From Flavobacteriaceae bacterium UBA5534 (lineage in GTDB: Bacteria; Bacteroidota; Bacteroidia; Flavobacteriales; Flavobacteriaceae), in NCBI GenBank assembly GCA_002426015.1, contig DINS01000021.1:124001-188000 (forward strand): 64,000 bases of DNA. Direction: 5' to 3'. Position 1 is the first letter of the stretch. Each line of letters opens with the position of its first letter. The translations under genes were made by a program, and so were the position numbers. Under the pieces are notes generated by a model. That model was not told where the DNA came from and did not search any database. It was given only the letters and a program-made list of their open reading frames with translations. Positions 1 to 8,307 of the stretch are shown in pieces.

Positions 1-2514
1 ATGGGAGCAAGTGCCGCTTCGTTGGATGAGGTCGTCATTACAACTACCACAAGAAAAGAAAGTGAAGCTGCTCTATTATTGGACCAAAAAAAAGCTGTCG
101 AAATTAAGCAAAGTATTGGTGCAGAAGAATTATCTCGCAAAGGAGTAAGCAACGCTGCAGGTGCAGTGGCAAAAATATCTGGAGTGTCCAAACAAGAAGG
201 GTCTAGCAATGTATATGTTAGAGGTTTGGGTGATAGATACCTTAATACAACTATGAATGGTTTGTCACTTCCATCTAATGATATTAACAAGAAGAATATA
301 AATCTCGATTTGTTTTCGACAGATGTTATTGAAAACATTTCGGTAAGCAAGACCTATGCTGCCAGATTTTATGCCGATTTCTCTGCTGGTAATATCGATA
401 TTTCTTCAAAAGAATATACAGGTAGTGGTTTTTTTGATGTTGCACTAGGTTCGGGATTCAATACAAGAGCTATTGACAAAAACTTCCTCAAAAATGAAGG
501 TACTGGATATGTTGGAGATTACTCAAGGTATAATCACAATCCTTTTGCTGTCATTCTTTCTCATGGTGTAGATCCTGTAAATGCGGGAACTCCAGTGAAT
601 ATTGGCGTGAGTCTTTCTGGCGGAAAATCATTTGATTTTAAAAATGATTCTCGATTAAGCTTATTTCTTACTGCCTCTTTTGAAAATGATTATGAATACA
701 GAGATGGTGTTGTTGCTGACTACACTGGGGGCTATAATAAGTTGTTTAGTGATTCCGAACAGTATAATTATTCAACAACATCGACTGCTATGGCAACTGC
801 TGTTTATAGAATTGATGACAATAATAAAATAAAATACACATCATTATTTACCAATAGTTCGTCGGATCAGGTTGGATTCTATGGCGTTGATGGGCAAGGA
901 ATTTTATATGATTTCTCTGATGAACCTAGCGGCTATTTTCAAAGTAACTACCAATTCAATCAAGATATCGTACTTGTTAACCAATTGATGGGAGAACATG
1001 CCTCTGGAAAATTTGATTTAGATTGGGGTTTTGGTCATAATAGAGTCTTGGCTCACGAACCAGACAGAAAACGTTTTACATTATTAAATTATGATGCATT
1101 ACTGGATAATGATTCTTCAACTAGCCCAAACTTTGCTCAAAATAACAACTTCAACAATCAACGTTATTTTCAAAATATAGAAGATGAAGAACTAAATAGT
1201 CGATTGTCCTTAACTTTTAATGCCACAGAACGATTTAAAGTTATCCTTGGATATGACGGAAAATCTAGAGAACGTAATTTTGATAACTCCAGATATGGTT
1301 ATAAAAACATAGACACCGATACTTATACCATTACTGATATTCTTAATTTGAACAGCTTGTTCAATACACAGAATTTTATAGATGGCCTTTATCAAACTCA
1401 CGTTTTTAATCCTATCAGTCCAGAGTATGGCATTACCCAAACCAACTTTCCGGGAAAGCTTGAGAACACTTATAAAGGAAATTTAAATATTCATGCTGGA
1501 TTTCTTTCTGCAGAAATCGCTGTAAGCAACAAATGGTTATTTGTTCCAGGTGTGAGATGGGAAAATTATGATCAGCGCATTGACTATAATGCCATTAACT
1601 TATCACCTAGTGACCTAGGTTTTGCTGAATCAAAAGAGACTTTTATTTTACCTAGTTTAAATATCAAATACAGTGTCAACGAAGACCAAAATTTACGTTT
1701 AGCTGCGAGCAAGACGATTTCTTTCCCAGAGTTTAAAGAAATAGCTCCTTTCGTCTATGAAGGCATTAGTTATAGAATTGGTGGTAACCAAGATTTATTA
1801 GGCACCAATACAGGTGTGAACCTGACAGACAAAGCCTATTCAGATGTATATAATGTCGATATAAAATACGAATGGTTCATTAGTAGAGGAGAAATTATTT
1901 CATTTGGTGTTTTCGGAAAACAGATTAATGACCCAATCAATTTAGTCTTGGCTGCTGATGCTACTGGGACTCAACGTTACTTTAGAACAGGTGAAAAGGC
2001 AGAAATTTTAGGAGTAGAAATTGAAGCAAGAAAAAATTTAGTACAAAGTGGAGAGGATGCCACTCTACTTTCTGCTGGTTTCAATTTTACATATATGCAT
2101 ACCAAACAAGACCTATATAGTAGTATTGAGGGTTCTTATGGAACATCTTTCAATAGAGCAACTGATAAACTGGAAGGAGCTTCGCCAATTATTATCAATG
2201 CCGATTTGAGCTACAAACCAATAATGAGTGGTAAGTTTCGGCCTACTGCCAATCTCATTTTTAATTATTCATCAGACAAAATCTTTTCTTTAGGGTCTGG
2301 AAATGTTGGAAATATTATTGAAAAAGGAATACCAACATTAGATTTCACACTAAAAAATAAAATTGGGTTCAATACAGAATTGAATTTTAGTGCAAAAAAC
2401 ATGTTAGACCCTAACATAGAAACCATAAGAGAAAACACAGGAGATGGCAATGTTATACTATCTAGTTATAAAAAAGGAATTACTCTAGGTCTTCAATTGA
2501 AATACAACTTTTAA
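1..2514 (+). CDS. TonB-dependent outer-membrane receptor (5' truncated by window edge)
   Basis: The frame is open from the first base and the protein starts directly with the linker LDEVVIT that normally follows an N-terminal carboxypeptidase-regulatory-like domain, so the true start is upstream of the window and the ATG at position 1 is probably internal. A plug domain follows (about residues 35-140, with VYVRGLGDRY and a conserved LFSTDVIENISVSKTY segment) and then a long beta-barrel of alternating aromatic-rich strands ending in a terminal aromatic (KYNF). Such receptors import large or scarce nutrients across the outer membrane with TonB/ExbBD energy. The lipoprotein gene follows after 45 bases and the phosphate porin and PiT transporter come next on the same strand, so a phosphate-related substrate is a reasonable inference, not shown by the sequence. 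Confidence 0.9.
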   Translation: MGASAASLDEVVITTTTRKESEAALLLDQKKAVEIKQSIGAEELSRKGVSNAAGAVAKISGVSKQEGSSNVYVRGLGDRYLNTTMNGLSLPSNDINKKNINLDLFSTDVIENISVSKTYAARFYADFSAGNIDISSKEYTGSGFFDVALGSGFNTRAIDKNFLKNEGTGYVGDYSRYNHNPFAVILSHGVDPVNAGTPVNIGVSLSGGKSFDFKNDSRLSLFLTASFENDYEYRDGVVADYTGGYNKLFSDSEQYNYSTTSTAMATAVYRIDDNNKIKYTSLFTNSSSDQVGFYGVDGQGILYDFSDEPSGYFQSNYQFNQDIVLVNQLMGEHASGKFDLDWGFGHNRVLAHEPDRKRFTLLNYDALLDNDSSTSPNFAQNNNFNNQRYFQNIEDEELNSRLSLTFNATERFKVILGYDGKSRERNFDNSRYGYKNIDTDTYTITDILNLNSLFNTQNFIDGLYQTHVFNPISPEYGITQTNFPGKLENTYKGNLNIHAGFLSAEIAVSNKWLFVPGVRWENYDQRIDYNAINLSPSDLGFAESKETFILPSLNIKYSVNEDQNLRLAASKTISFPEFKEIAPFVYEGISYRIGGNQDLLGTNTGVNLTDKAYSDVYNVDIKYEWFISRGEIISFGVFGKQINDPINLVLAADATGTQRYFRTGEKAEILGVEIEARKNLVQSGEDATLLSAGFNFTYMHTKQDLYSSIEGSYGTSFNRATDKLEGASPIIINADLSYKPIMSGKFRPTANLIFNYSSDKIFSLGSGNVGNIIEKGIPTLDFTLKNKIGFNTELNFSAKNMLDPNIETIRENTGDGNVILSSYKKGITLGLQLKYNF

Positions 2515-2559
2515 TTAAAAATAATATAAACGAAAAACAAACTTTAAATTTTTAAAACA

Positions 2560-3810
2560 ATGAAAATGAATACTAATTTATTTTTAAGTTTAGTTGCAAC
2601 AGCTATACTTTTTGTGTCGTGCTCAACCGACGATACTGCTGATATCATCATCAATGATAACAGTGTAACAAACAATAATAATGGAGGCGGAACAACAGAT
2701 CCACAAACTATTTTTCTTTCAGGAACTTATACTGAGAACCTAACTTTAAATGCCAATAATAATTATAAAGTGAACGGTTCTTTAATAATGGCATCTGGTA
2801 CAACCTTGACAATTCCATCTGGTATGACTATTAAGGCATTGGCTGCTGGCTCTGATGTCTATATTGCAATTTCTCAAGGCGCAAAAATCAATGCTATTGG
2901 TACTGCCAATAACCCAATTGTATTTACTTCAGACGCATCAAATCCTGCCGCTGGTGATTGGGGAGGGTTGATCTTATTAGGAAAAGCACCTGTCAATTCT
3001 GTGACTGGAACTGCTACTTCTACTTCAGAAATTGCAGGTTTACCATATGGTGGAAATATTGCTAATGATGATTCAGGTGACTTAAAATATGTAAGAATAG
3101 AATATTCTGGAGGTTCGGCAGATGGACAGTCAGAAAACAATGGTTTATCATTCTACGGTGTTGGAAATGGTACCTCTGTAGAATATATCCAAATATATGA
3201 AGGTAAAGATGATGGTGTTGAGTTTTTTGGTGGAACTGTTAACGTAAACTATGTATCTGTAATCAATTTAGAAGACGATTCAATCGATTGGACAGAAGGA
3301 TATTCTGGTAATATTTCTAACGTATATATTAAAGCCATTCAAAACCCGACTGCTACTCACAATTCTGATAAAGCTTTTGAATGTGATGGTTACAATGATG
3401 ATTTTGGTAACAACTCAAACCCAATATTTTTTTCTAGTCCAACAGTGAGCAATGTCACCATTATAGGTGTTGGTTCTGGCAATTTATTTCAAGATGGAAC
3501 TACAGTAAGTGCTGGCTCTTATGAAGCAATACGTTTAAGAAGAGGAACCGCGGGAATTTTTACCAATATGACGATTACAGGTTATGGTGAAGCTTTTGAT
3601 TGTGATGGCAACTTAACAACTGATCCAACTGGAGCGGCTATTCAGAATGATTTACTTCAAGTAAACAATATTACTTTTACTGACGTGACTACTAAATTTA
3701 AAAATGATACAGGTGTGACATTGACTGAATCAGACTTTATCTCTGGAGATGGTAATGGAACAGGAACAAACTATGCAACTTGGGGAGCTGGTTGGACTGT
3801 TGGCAATTAA
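2560..3810 (+). CDS. Surface-type beta-helix lipoprotein
   Basis: 416 residues. A lipoprotein signal peptide ends at FVSC with Cys21 as the likely lipidated residue, and the following STDD is acidic in the manner of Bacteroidota lipoprotein export signals, which suggests outer-membrane or surface location. After a low-complexity Asn/Gly/Thr linker the rest looks like a right-handed parallel beta-helix: repeated short strands such as GTTLTIPSGMTIKA, INAIGTANNPIVFTS, GDWGGLILLG and VRIEYSGG. No catalytic motif was recognised. It lies 45 bases after the TonB receptor and shares its strand, so the two likely form one outer-membrane uptake unit with this protein as the substrate-binding or surface partner. 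It ends just before a strong hairpin terminator. Confidence 0.75.
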   Translation: MKMNTNLFLSLVATAILFVSCSTDDTADIIINDNSVTNNNNGGGTTDPQTIFLSGTYTENLTLNANNNYKVNGSLIMASGTTLTIPSGMTIKALAAGSDVYIAISQGAKINAIGTANNPIVFTSDASNPAAGDWGGLILLGKAPVNSVTGTATSTSEIAGLPYGGNIANDDSGDLKYVRIEYSGGSADGQSENNGLSFYGVGNGTSVEYIQIYEGKDDGVEFFGGTVNVNYVSVINLEDDSIDWTEGYSGNISNVYIKAIQNPTATHNSDKAFECDGYNDDFGNNSNPIFFSSPTVSNVTIIGVGSGNLFQDGTTVSAGSYEAIRLRRGTAGIFTNMTITGYGEAFDCDGNLTTDPTGAAIQNDLLQVNNITFTDVTTKFKNDTGVTLTESDFISGDGNGTGTNYATWGAGWTVGN

Positions 3811-3832
3811 CTAGGCATCCTATTAATAAACC

Positions 3833-3863
3833 AAAAAAGCATCCAGTTTTGGATGCTTTTTTT
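3833..3863. terminator. Bidirectional intrinsic terminator
   Basis: Stem GCATCCA (3839-3845) and TGGATGC (3850-3856) with loop GTTT, preceded by six A and followed by a run of T. It works on both strands and lies between the convergent lipoprotein gene and the MORN-like gene. Confidence 0.9.
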
Positions 3864-3884
3864 ATTTCTTTTAATAAAAGGTGC

Positions 3885-4244
3885 TTAATTGCGAACTGCG
3901 ACAGACGTTTTATTAGTCCATTCATTAACACTCACAATTGCATTTCTTGTATAATCTACTTCTTTTAAAGTTTTATCATTCCAATAAAACCACTTGCCGA
4001 CCTTTTTCCCATTATCATAACTAGCAGAAACTACTTTATTGCCTGCTGCATCAAAACTCAACCACTCCCCTTGAAGTTTCCCATCTAAAGTATAAGCACC
4101 TGTTTGGCTTACAACTCCATTGTCGTGATAATAAACAACTTCAATTAGGTTAGTGTCTTTGTTAAGTTTTAAATCTCTCTTTTGCTGACCAAAAGAAACC
4201 ACAGCAATTAAAAAGGCAACTAAAAATAATACGTTTTTCTTCAT
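3885..4244 (-). CDS. Secreted MORN-repeat-like protein (YwqK type)
   Basis: 119 residues with a cleavable signal peptide (MKKNVLFLVAFLIAVVSFGQ). The body contains tandem MORN-like units, each of the pattern G-x-L-x-G-x-W plus a polar stretch: YTLDGKLQGEWLSFD, then YDNGKKVGKWFYWND. This is the architecture of the small exported YwqK-like proteins that are common in flavobacteria and whose role is not established; the name toxin-antitoxin antitoxin in some databases is not supported by any partner here. It is transcribed opposite to its neighbours and shares the terminator at 3833-3863. Confidence 0.75.
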   Translation of the reverse strand: MKKNVLFLVAFLIAVVSFGQQKRDLKLNKDTNLIEVVYYHDNGVVSQTGAYTLDGKLQGEWLSFDAAGNKVVSASYDNGKKVGKWFYWNDKTLKEVDYTRNAIVSVNEWTNKTSVAVRN

Positions 4245-4305
4245 AATTATGGGTTTAACATTACTTAATAATCAAATATACCAATTAATTAACACTAAAA
4301 CAATG

Positions 4306-4346
4306 TTTACATAACATTAAATTAACATTAAAAATTTAATTGTTTG
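4306..4346 (+). promoter_or_regulatory. Pho-box-like 11-bp direct repeats (site 1)
   Basis: TAACAT occurs at 4312-4317 and again at 4323-4328, exactly 11 bp apart, inside an AT-rich TTTACATAACATT / AAATTAACATT tract. A TTTG that could be part of a -7 element lies at 4343-4346. The period matches that of two-component phosphate regulators (PhoB/PhoP family) and the site stands upstream of the porin gene. It might instead act leftward on the MORN-like gene. Confidence 0.45.
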
Positions 4347-4505
4347 ATTTTCAGCCAATAACGCAATGTTAAGTTTAATGATTAATTAATATTCCCATTA
4401 CATAAACATTACCTGAATATGTGATATTTGGCTGTATTTTAAAATGCAATTAGTTTCATATAATCTATTAGTTTTTGTCGACTACATTATCATGAATGCT
4501 GATGA

Positions 4506-4532
4506 CTGCCTTTGGCCAAGGCAGTTTTTTTT
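4506..4532 (+). terminator. Plus-strand terminator inside the porin leader region
   Basis: Stem CTGCCTT (4506-4512) and AAGGCAG (4518-4524), loop TGGCC, followed by eight T. No protein gene precedes it on this strand (the nearest is the opposite-strand gene at 3885-4244), so it ends either a small RNA started from the 4306-4346 region or an attenuated leader of the porin gene. Confidence 0.8.
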
Positions 4533-4554
4533 GTTTATATCGTAATGTTTTAGA

Positions 4555-4586
4555 AACATTAAGTTAACATTAGTGTTGGTTCTTTG
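4555..4586 (+). promoter_or_regulatory. Pho-box-like 11-bp direct repeats (site 2) and porin promoter
   Basis: AACATT occurs at 4555-4560 and 4566-4571, 11 bp apart. A TTTG (4583-4586) 17 bases after the start of the second repeat could be the -7 element, which leaves a short leader before the ATG at 4611. This overlapping spacing is what an activator that replaces the upstream promoter element would need. Confidence 0.5.
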
Positions 4587-4610
4587 CAGCGACAAAAACT
4601 AATACTAATA

Positions 4611-5801
4611 ATGAAATTAAAATTAACGTTTACAGTGTTATCTGTTTTGACATTTATGACTGTAAATGCTCAAAGCATAGAATCATCAACCTTCGGAAAA
4701 GGCATTTTTAATATTGTGGGCAAAGACAGTACTTGGAGTATGAAAATAGCTGCAAGAATGCAATTTTTAGCAACTTCCACATGGCCTGAAGGTCAAAAAA
4801 ACGAATCCGAATTTCTTGTTCGTAGAGCACGATTAAAATTTGATGGATTTGCTTACAGTCCAAAACTTGAATATAAATTAGAATTAGGCCTATCCAATAA
4901 CGATATTTCTGGCTCTTCAGAGTTTACAAGCAACGCTCCAAGATACATTCTTGATGCAGTTGTTAAGTGGAATTTTCACGAAAATTTTGAATTGTGGTTT
5001 GGTCAAACTAAATTGCCAGGAAATAGAGAACGTGTTATTTCCTCTGGAAACATGCAATTGGTAGATCGATCATTATTGAATAGAAGATTCAACATTGATC
5101 GCGATTTAGGTTTACAGTTGCATCATCAATTTAGACTTTCAGAAAAATTTATAGCTAGGGAAATCATCGCAATCTCGCAGGGAGAAGGAAGAAATATTAC
5201 TACAGGTAATTTAGGAGGACATCAATATACAGCTAGGTTAGAACTATTACCATTTGGTAATTTCGAAAGTGATGGTGATTACTCAGGAAGTGATTTAAAA
5301 AGAGAAACAACACCCAAACTTGCTATAGCAGCCACCTACGATTTCAACCATAATGCAGTCAAAACCAGAAGCAATCAAGGCTCTTATATGGCGAATGATA
5401 TTGGATTTTATGAAACAAACATTTCAACAGTATTTGTTGATGCCATGTTTAAATACCAAGGGTTTTCCTTTATGGCTGAATACGCCGATAGAACTGCTGA
5501 TGATCCTTTTGCCAAAAATTCGGATGGTACTCTGACTGGCGATGTGGTACAAGTTGGAAATGCCTTAAATTTACAGGCAGGGTATTTATTTAAAAACGAT
5601 TGGGAAGTTTCTGGTCGTTACACAAATATAGAATTAAACAAAACCATCACTGGTAAGGATGCAGAAAACCAATATACATTAGGAGTATCTAAATATATCG
5701 TAGGTCACAAATTAAAAGTACAATCAGACATCAGCTATTTAGAAGTTGCCAATAGCAATGATCAACTGATGTATAGATTACAATTTGATATTCATTTTTA
5801 A
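4611..5801 (+). CDS. Phosphate-selective porin O/P family protein
   Basis: 396 residues from the ATG at 4611, which gives a normal signal peptide (MKLKLTFTVLSVLTFMTVNAQ); a TTG nine codons upstream in the same frame overlaps the putative -7 box and is unlikely to be the start. The mature part has the porin O/P pattern of amphipathic strands: SMKIAARMQFLATS, FLVRRARLKFDGFAYSPKLEYK, the conserved WFGQTKLPGNRERV segment and a C-terminal strand ending in F (RLQFDIHF). Family members form trimeric anion-selective outer-membrane channels for phosphate or polyphosphate. The PiT transporter follows after 69 bases, giving an outer- plus inner-membrane phosphate route. Confidence 0.87.
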   Translation: MKLKLTFTVLSVLTFMTVNAQSIESSTFGKGIFNIVGKDSTWSMKIAARMQFLATSTWPEGQKNESEFLVRRARLKFDGFAYSPKLEYKLELGLSNNDISGSSEFTSNAPRYILDAVVKWNFHENFELWFGQTKLPGNRERVISSGNMQLVDRSLLNRRFNIDRDLGLQLHHQFRLSEKFIAREIIAISQGEGRNITTGNLGGHQYTARLELLPFGNFESDGDYSGSDLKRETTPKLAIAATYDFNHNAVKTRSNQGSYMANDIGFYETNISTVFVDAMFKYQGFSFMAEYADRTADDPFAKNSDGTLTGDVVQVGNALNLQAGYLFKNDWEVSGRYTNIELNKTITGKDAENQYTLGVSKYIVGHKLKVQSDISYLEVANSNDQLMYRLQFDIHF

Positions 5802-5803
5802 AA

Positions 5804-5849
5804 CATAACATTTACATAACATATTACTTACAAACACTAAAGATATTTG
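5804..5849 (+). promoter_or_regulatory. Pho-box-like 11-bp direct repeats (site 3) before the PiT gene
   Basis: CATAACAT at 5804-5811 is repeated at 5815-5822, 11 bp apart, with a third degenerate unit (TTACAAAC) near 5828-5835. TTTG at 5846-5849, within GATATTTG, stands 17 bases after the start of the expected third unit, the same phase as at the porin site. This suggests that the transporter has its own phosphate-responsive promoter in addition to readthrough from the porin gene. Confidence 0.5.
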
Positions 5850-5870
5850 CAAACTATTTCAAACTAAACT

Positions 5871-8180
5871 ATGGATAATATTTACTTAATAATGATAATT
5901 GCCTTGGCCGTTTTAGCTATTGCTGATTTGGTCGTTGGTGTGAGCAACGATGCAGTAAATTTCTTAAATTCTGCTATTGGCTCAAAAGCGGTTTCATTTA
6001 GAACAATTATGATTGTTGCCAGTTTGGGTGTTGCCATTGGCGCCATATTTTCAAGTGGTATGATGGAGGTTGCTCGTAAGGGTATTTTTAACCCTCATGA
6101 ATTCATGTTTAATGAAATCATGATTATTTTTATGGCTGTTATGATTACCGATATACTTTTATTGGACTTTTTCAATACTATCGGGTTACCAACATCTACA
6201 ACAGTATCTATTGTATTTGAATTGCTCGGAGCTTCAGTTGCAATGGCATTAATAAAAATAGGCCATGCTGGCGGAGGATTAGTAGATGTTGTCAATTATA
6301 TCAATACCTCTAAAGCGACAGAAATCATATTTGGTATCTTGCTCTCCGTTGGGGTCGCCTTTTCAGTTGGTGCGCTCGTACAATGGGTTTCTCGTTTGTT
6401 ATTATCTTACAATTATGAGAAAAAAGCCAAATGGGTTGGTGCAATATTTGGTGGTTTGGCATTATCAGCCATTACCTATTTCATTTTCTTAAAAGGGATA
6501 AAAGGTGCTGCATTTGCAGATGAGAGTTATGATATTATTGGCGGCAAGACGATAAAAGACTTTTTAGAAGACCAAGTACTTCCAATTATTGGTATTAGCA
6601 TCGTATTTTGGTCACTCCTATCAATGGTATTAATCAGCTTCTTTAAAACCAATATTTATAAACTCATTATAGTAGTAGGCACATTTGCATTAGCTCTTGC
6701 ATTTGCTGGTAACGATTTGGTCAACTTTATTGGTGTTCCTATTGCTGCTTGGCAATCTTATGAGGCTTGGGTAGCTTCTGGTGTTGCAGCAGAATCTTTT
6801 AGCATGGGCTTCCTAGCTGACAAAGTACCTACTCCAACTGTCTTATTGGTAGTTTCAGGCCTTGTAATGGTATTGACATTATGGTTTTCTAAAAAAGCTA
6901 AAACGGTTACTGAAACCGAAATTAATTTATCAAGAGAAGGTGAAGGAAAAGAACGTTTTCAACCTAACTTTTTATCAAGAGGATTTGTAAGGTTTGCAAT
7001 GGCTAGTTCACAAATGACCTCTTATATTTTACCAAATACTTGGCAAGAGAAAATTGACAAACAGTTTGAAAAGCCAGTAATCACCTTAAATAAATCAAAA
7101 ACTTTTGAGATTCCAGCTTTTGATATGGTAAGGGCTGCAGTCAATTTAATGGTTGCCAGTGTGTTGATCTCTTTAGCAACATCAATGAAACTGCCTTTAT
7201 CAACAACCTATGTAACCTTTATGGTGGCAATGGGTTCGTCTTTAGCAGATAGAGCTTGGGGAGCAGAAAGTGCAGTGTATAGAGTTGCAGGTGTATTAAA
7301 TGTCATTGGTGGATGGTTCTTTACAGCAATTATCGCCTTTATAGCTGCTGCTACAATCGTTATTTTGATTAACATACATGTGCCTTCAATGGTTGGTATC
7401 CTATTATTGATAGCTGCATTATTGTTGGTAAGAAACTATATTGCACATAACAAAAAAGGAAAAGAACTAAAGGCTGAAGATCGTTTAAATAAAACCGAGA
7501 GCAGTTCAGTACAAGGTGTTATCCATGAGAGTGCTAAAAATATTGCCAATGTAGTAAAACGCGGCAATAGAATTTACACCAATGCCATCAACGGACTTGC
7601 AAAACAAGATTTATCATTACTTAAAAAGAACAAAAAACAAGTCATTAAATTATCTGAAGAAGTAGATGAGTTAAGAGATAACATCTTTTATTTCATTAAA
7701 AACCTTGATGACTCCAGTGTTGCTGCAAGTAATTTCTACATAAATATTCTAGGATATTTACAAGATATGACACAATCTTTGGAGTACATTTCTAAAGTGA
7801 GCCATAAACATATCAACAACAACCATAAAAAACTTAAGTTTAGCCAAATTAAAGAGCTGAAAGAAGTTGATGAGCGTTTTGAGCGTTTATTCAATAATAC
7901 AAGAAACGCTTTTGATTCGATGTCTTTTGAAGAAATAGGCACTATTTTGGGACGTAAAAAAGAAATTATGTCTTTAGTGACTGATAAGATTCAAAAACAA
8001 GTAGAACGTACACGTACTGAAGAATCGAGCCCTAAAAACACGACTTTGTATTTCAGTTTATTATTAGAAACTAAAGATCTATTGAATGCCACCATGAACC
8101 TATTGGAAGAGTATCACAATGCTCATGACAGTTCTGTAAAGCCTGCAAAAATAAATACTGCAGATGATGACAAGAAATAG
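5871..8180 (+). CDS. PiT-family inorganic phosphate transporter with PhoU-like C-terminal domain
   Basis: 769 residues. The two homologous PHO4 signatures are visible: GVSNDAVNFLNSAIGS near residue 23 and AFAGNDLVNFIGVPIAA near residue 282, surrounded by about twelve hydrophobic segments. PiT proteins carry phosphate across the inner membrane with H+ or Na+. The last ~200 residues (from about 555) are soluble, highly charged and helical (KNIANVVKRGNRIYTNAING, LKKNKKQVIKLSEEVDELRD), like a PhoU/DUF47 domain joined to the transporter; in other bacteria a separate PhoU-like protein accompanies PiT. It is much longer than a simple PiT (about 400-500 residues) for this reason. Followed by a terminator. 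Confidence 0.92.
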   Translation: MDNIYLIMIIALAVLAIADLVVGVSNDAVNFLNSAIGSKAVSFRTIMIVASLGVAIGAIFSSGMMEVARKGIFNPHEFMFNEIMIIFMAVMITDILLLDFFNTIGLPTSTTVSIVFELLGASVAMALIKIGHAGGGLVDVVNYINTSKATEIIFGILLSVGVAFSVGALVQWVSRLLLSYNYEKKAKWVGAIFGGLALSAITYFIFLKGIKGAAFADESYDIIGGKTIKDFLEDQVLPIIGISIVFWSLLSMVLISFFKTNIYKLIIVVGTFALALAFAGNDLVNFIGVPIAAWQSYEAWVASGVAAESFSMGFLADKVPTPTVLLVVSGLVMVLTLWFSKKAKTVTETEINLSREGEGKERFQPNFLSRGFVRFAMASSQMTSYILPNTWQEKIDKQFEKPVITLNKSKTFEIPAFDMVRAAVNLMVASVLISLATSMKLPLSTTYVTFMVAMGSSLADRAWGAESAVYRVAGVLNVIGGWFFTAIIAFIAAATIVILINIHVPSMVGILLLIAALLLVRNYIAHNKKGKELKAEDRLNKTESSSVQGVIHESAKNIANVVKRGNRIYTNAINGLAKQDLSLLKKNKKQVIKLSEEVDELRDNIFYFIKNLDDSSVAASNFYINILGYLQDMTQSLEYISKVSHKHINNNHKKLKFSQIKELKEVDERFERLFNNTRNAFDSMSFEEIGTILGRKKEIMSLVTDKIQKQVERTRTEESSPKNTTLYFSLLLETKDLLNATMNLLEEYHNAHDSSVKPAKINTADDDKK

Positions 8181-8207
8181 AAAAGTATAGAATCTTGATT
8201 CAAAAAA

Positions 8208-8232
8208 GCCACCTCAGATGAAGTGGCTTTTT
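8208..8232 (+). terminator. Terminator of the PiT gene
   Basis: GCCAC (8208-8212) pairs with GTGGC (8223-8227), extended by a TC/GA pair across one mismatch, loop AGAT, followed by five T. Confidence 0.8.
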
Positions 8233-8255
8233 GTTTTGTAGCAAAGTTATCCCAT

Positions 8256-8279
8256 AAAAAAACACCTCTTTCGAGGTGT
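8256..8279 (-). terminator. Terminator of nrdA
   Basis: ACACCTC (8262-8268) and GAGGTGT (8273-8279) with loop TTTC. The A-run at 8256-8262 is the U-tract on the minus strand, so it ends the nrdA message. Confidence 0.85.
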
Positions 8280-8307
8280 CTTTATTGTAACACTTATATT
8301 GGTTTTA

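Larger units (their letters stand above)
4245..4610. other. Intergenic regulatory region before the porin gene
   Basis: 366 bases without a recognised protein gene. It holds two Pho-box-like repeat pairs (4306-4346 and 4555-4586), one isolated terminator (4506-4532), and a GATATTTG element near 4422 that resembles a -7 box. A 17-codon reading frame starts at the ATG of 4491 but overlaps the terminator and is probably not translated. Confidence 0.6.

Noticed and set aside
3780..3968. Reading frame opposite the MORN-like gene across the terminator
   Set aside because: It runs through a strong terminator, has no typical start context and only mirrors real genes on the other strand.
4491..4544. 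17-codon frame ending near the porin leader terminator
   Set aside because: It contains the terminator stem itself, has no conserved features and is probably not translated.
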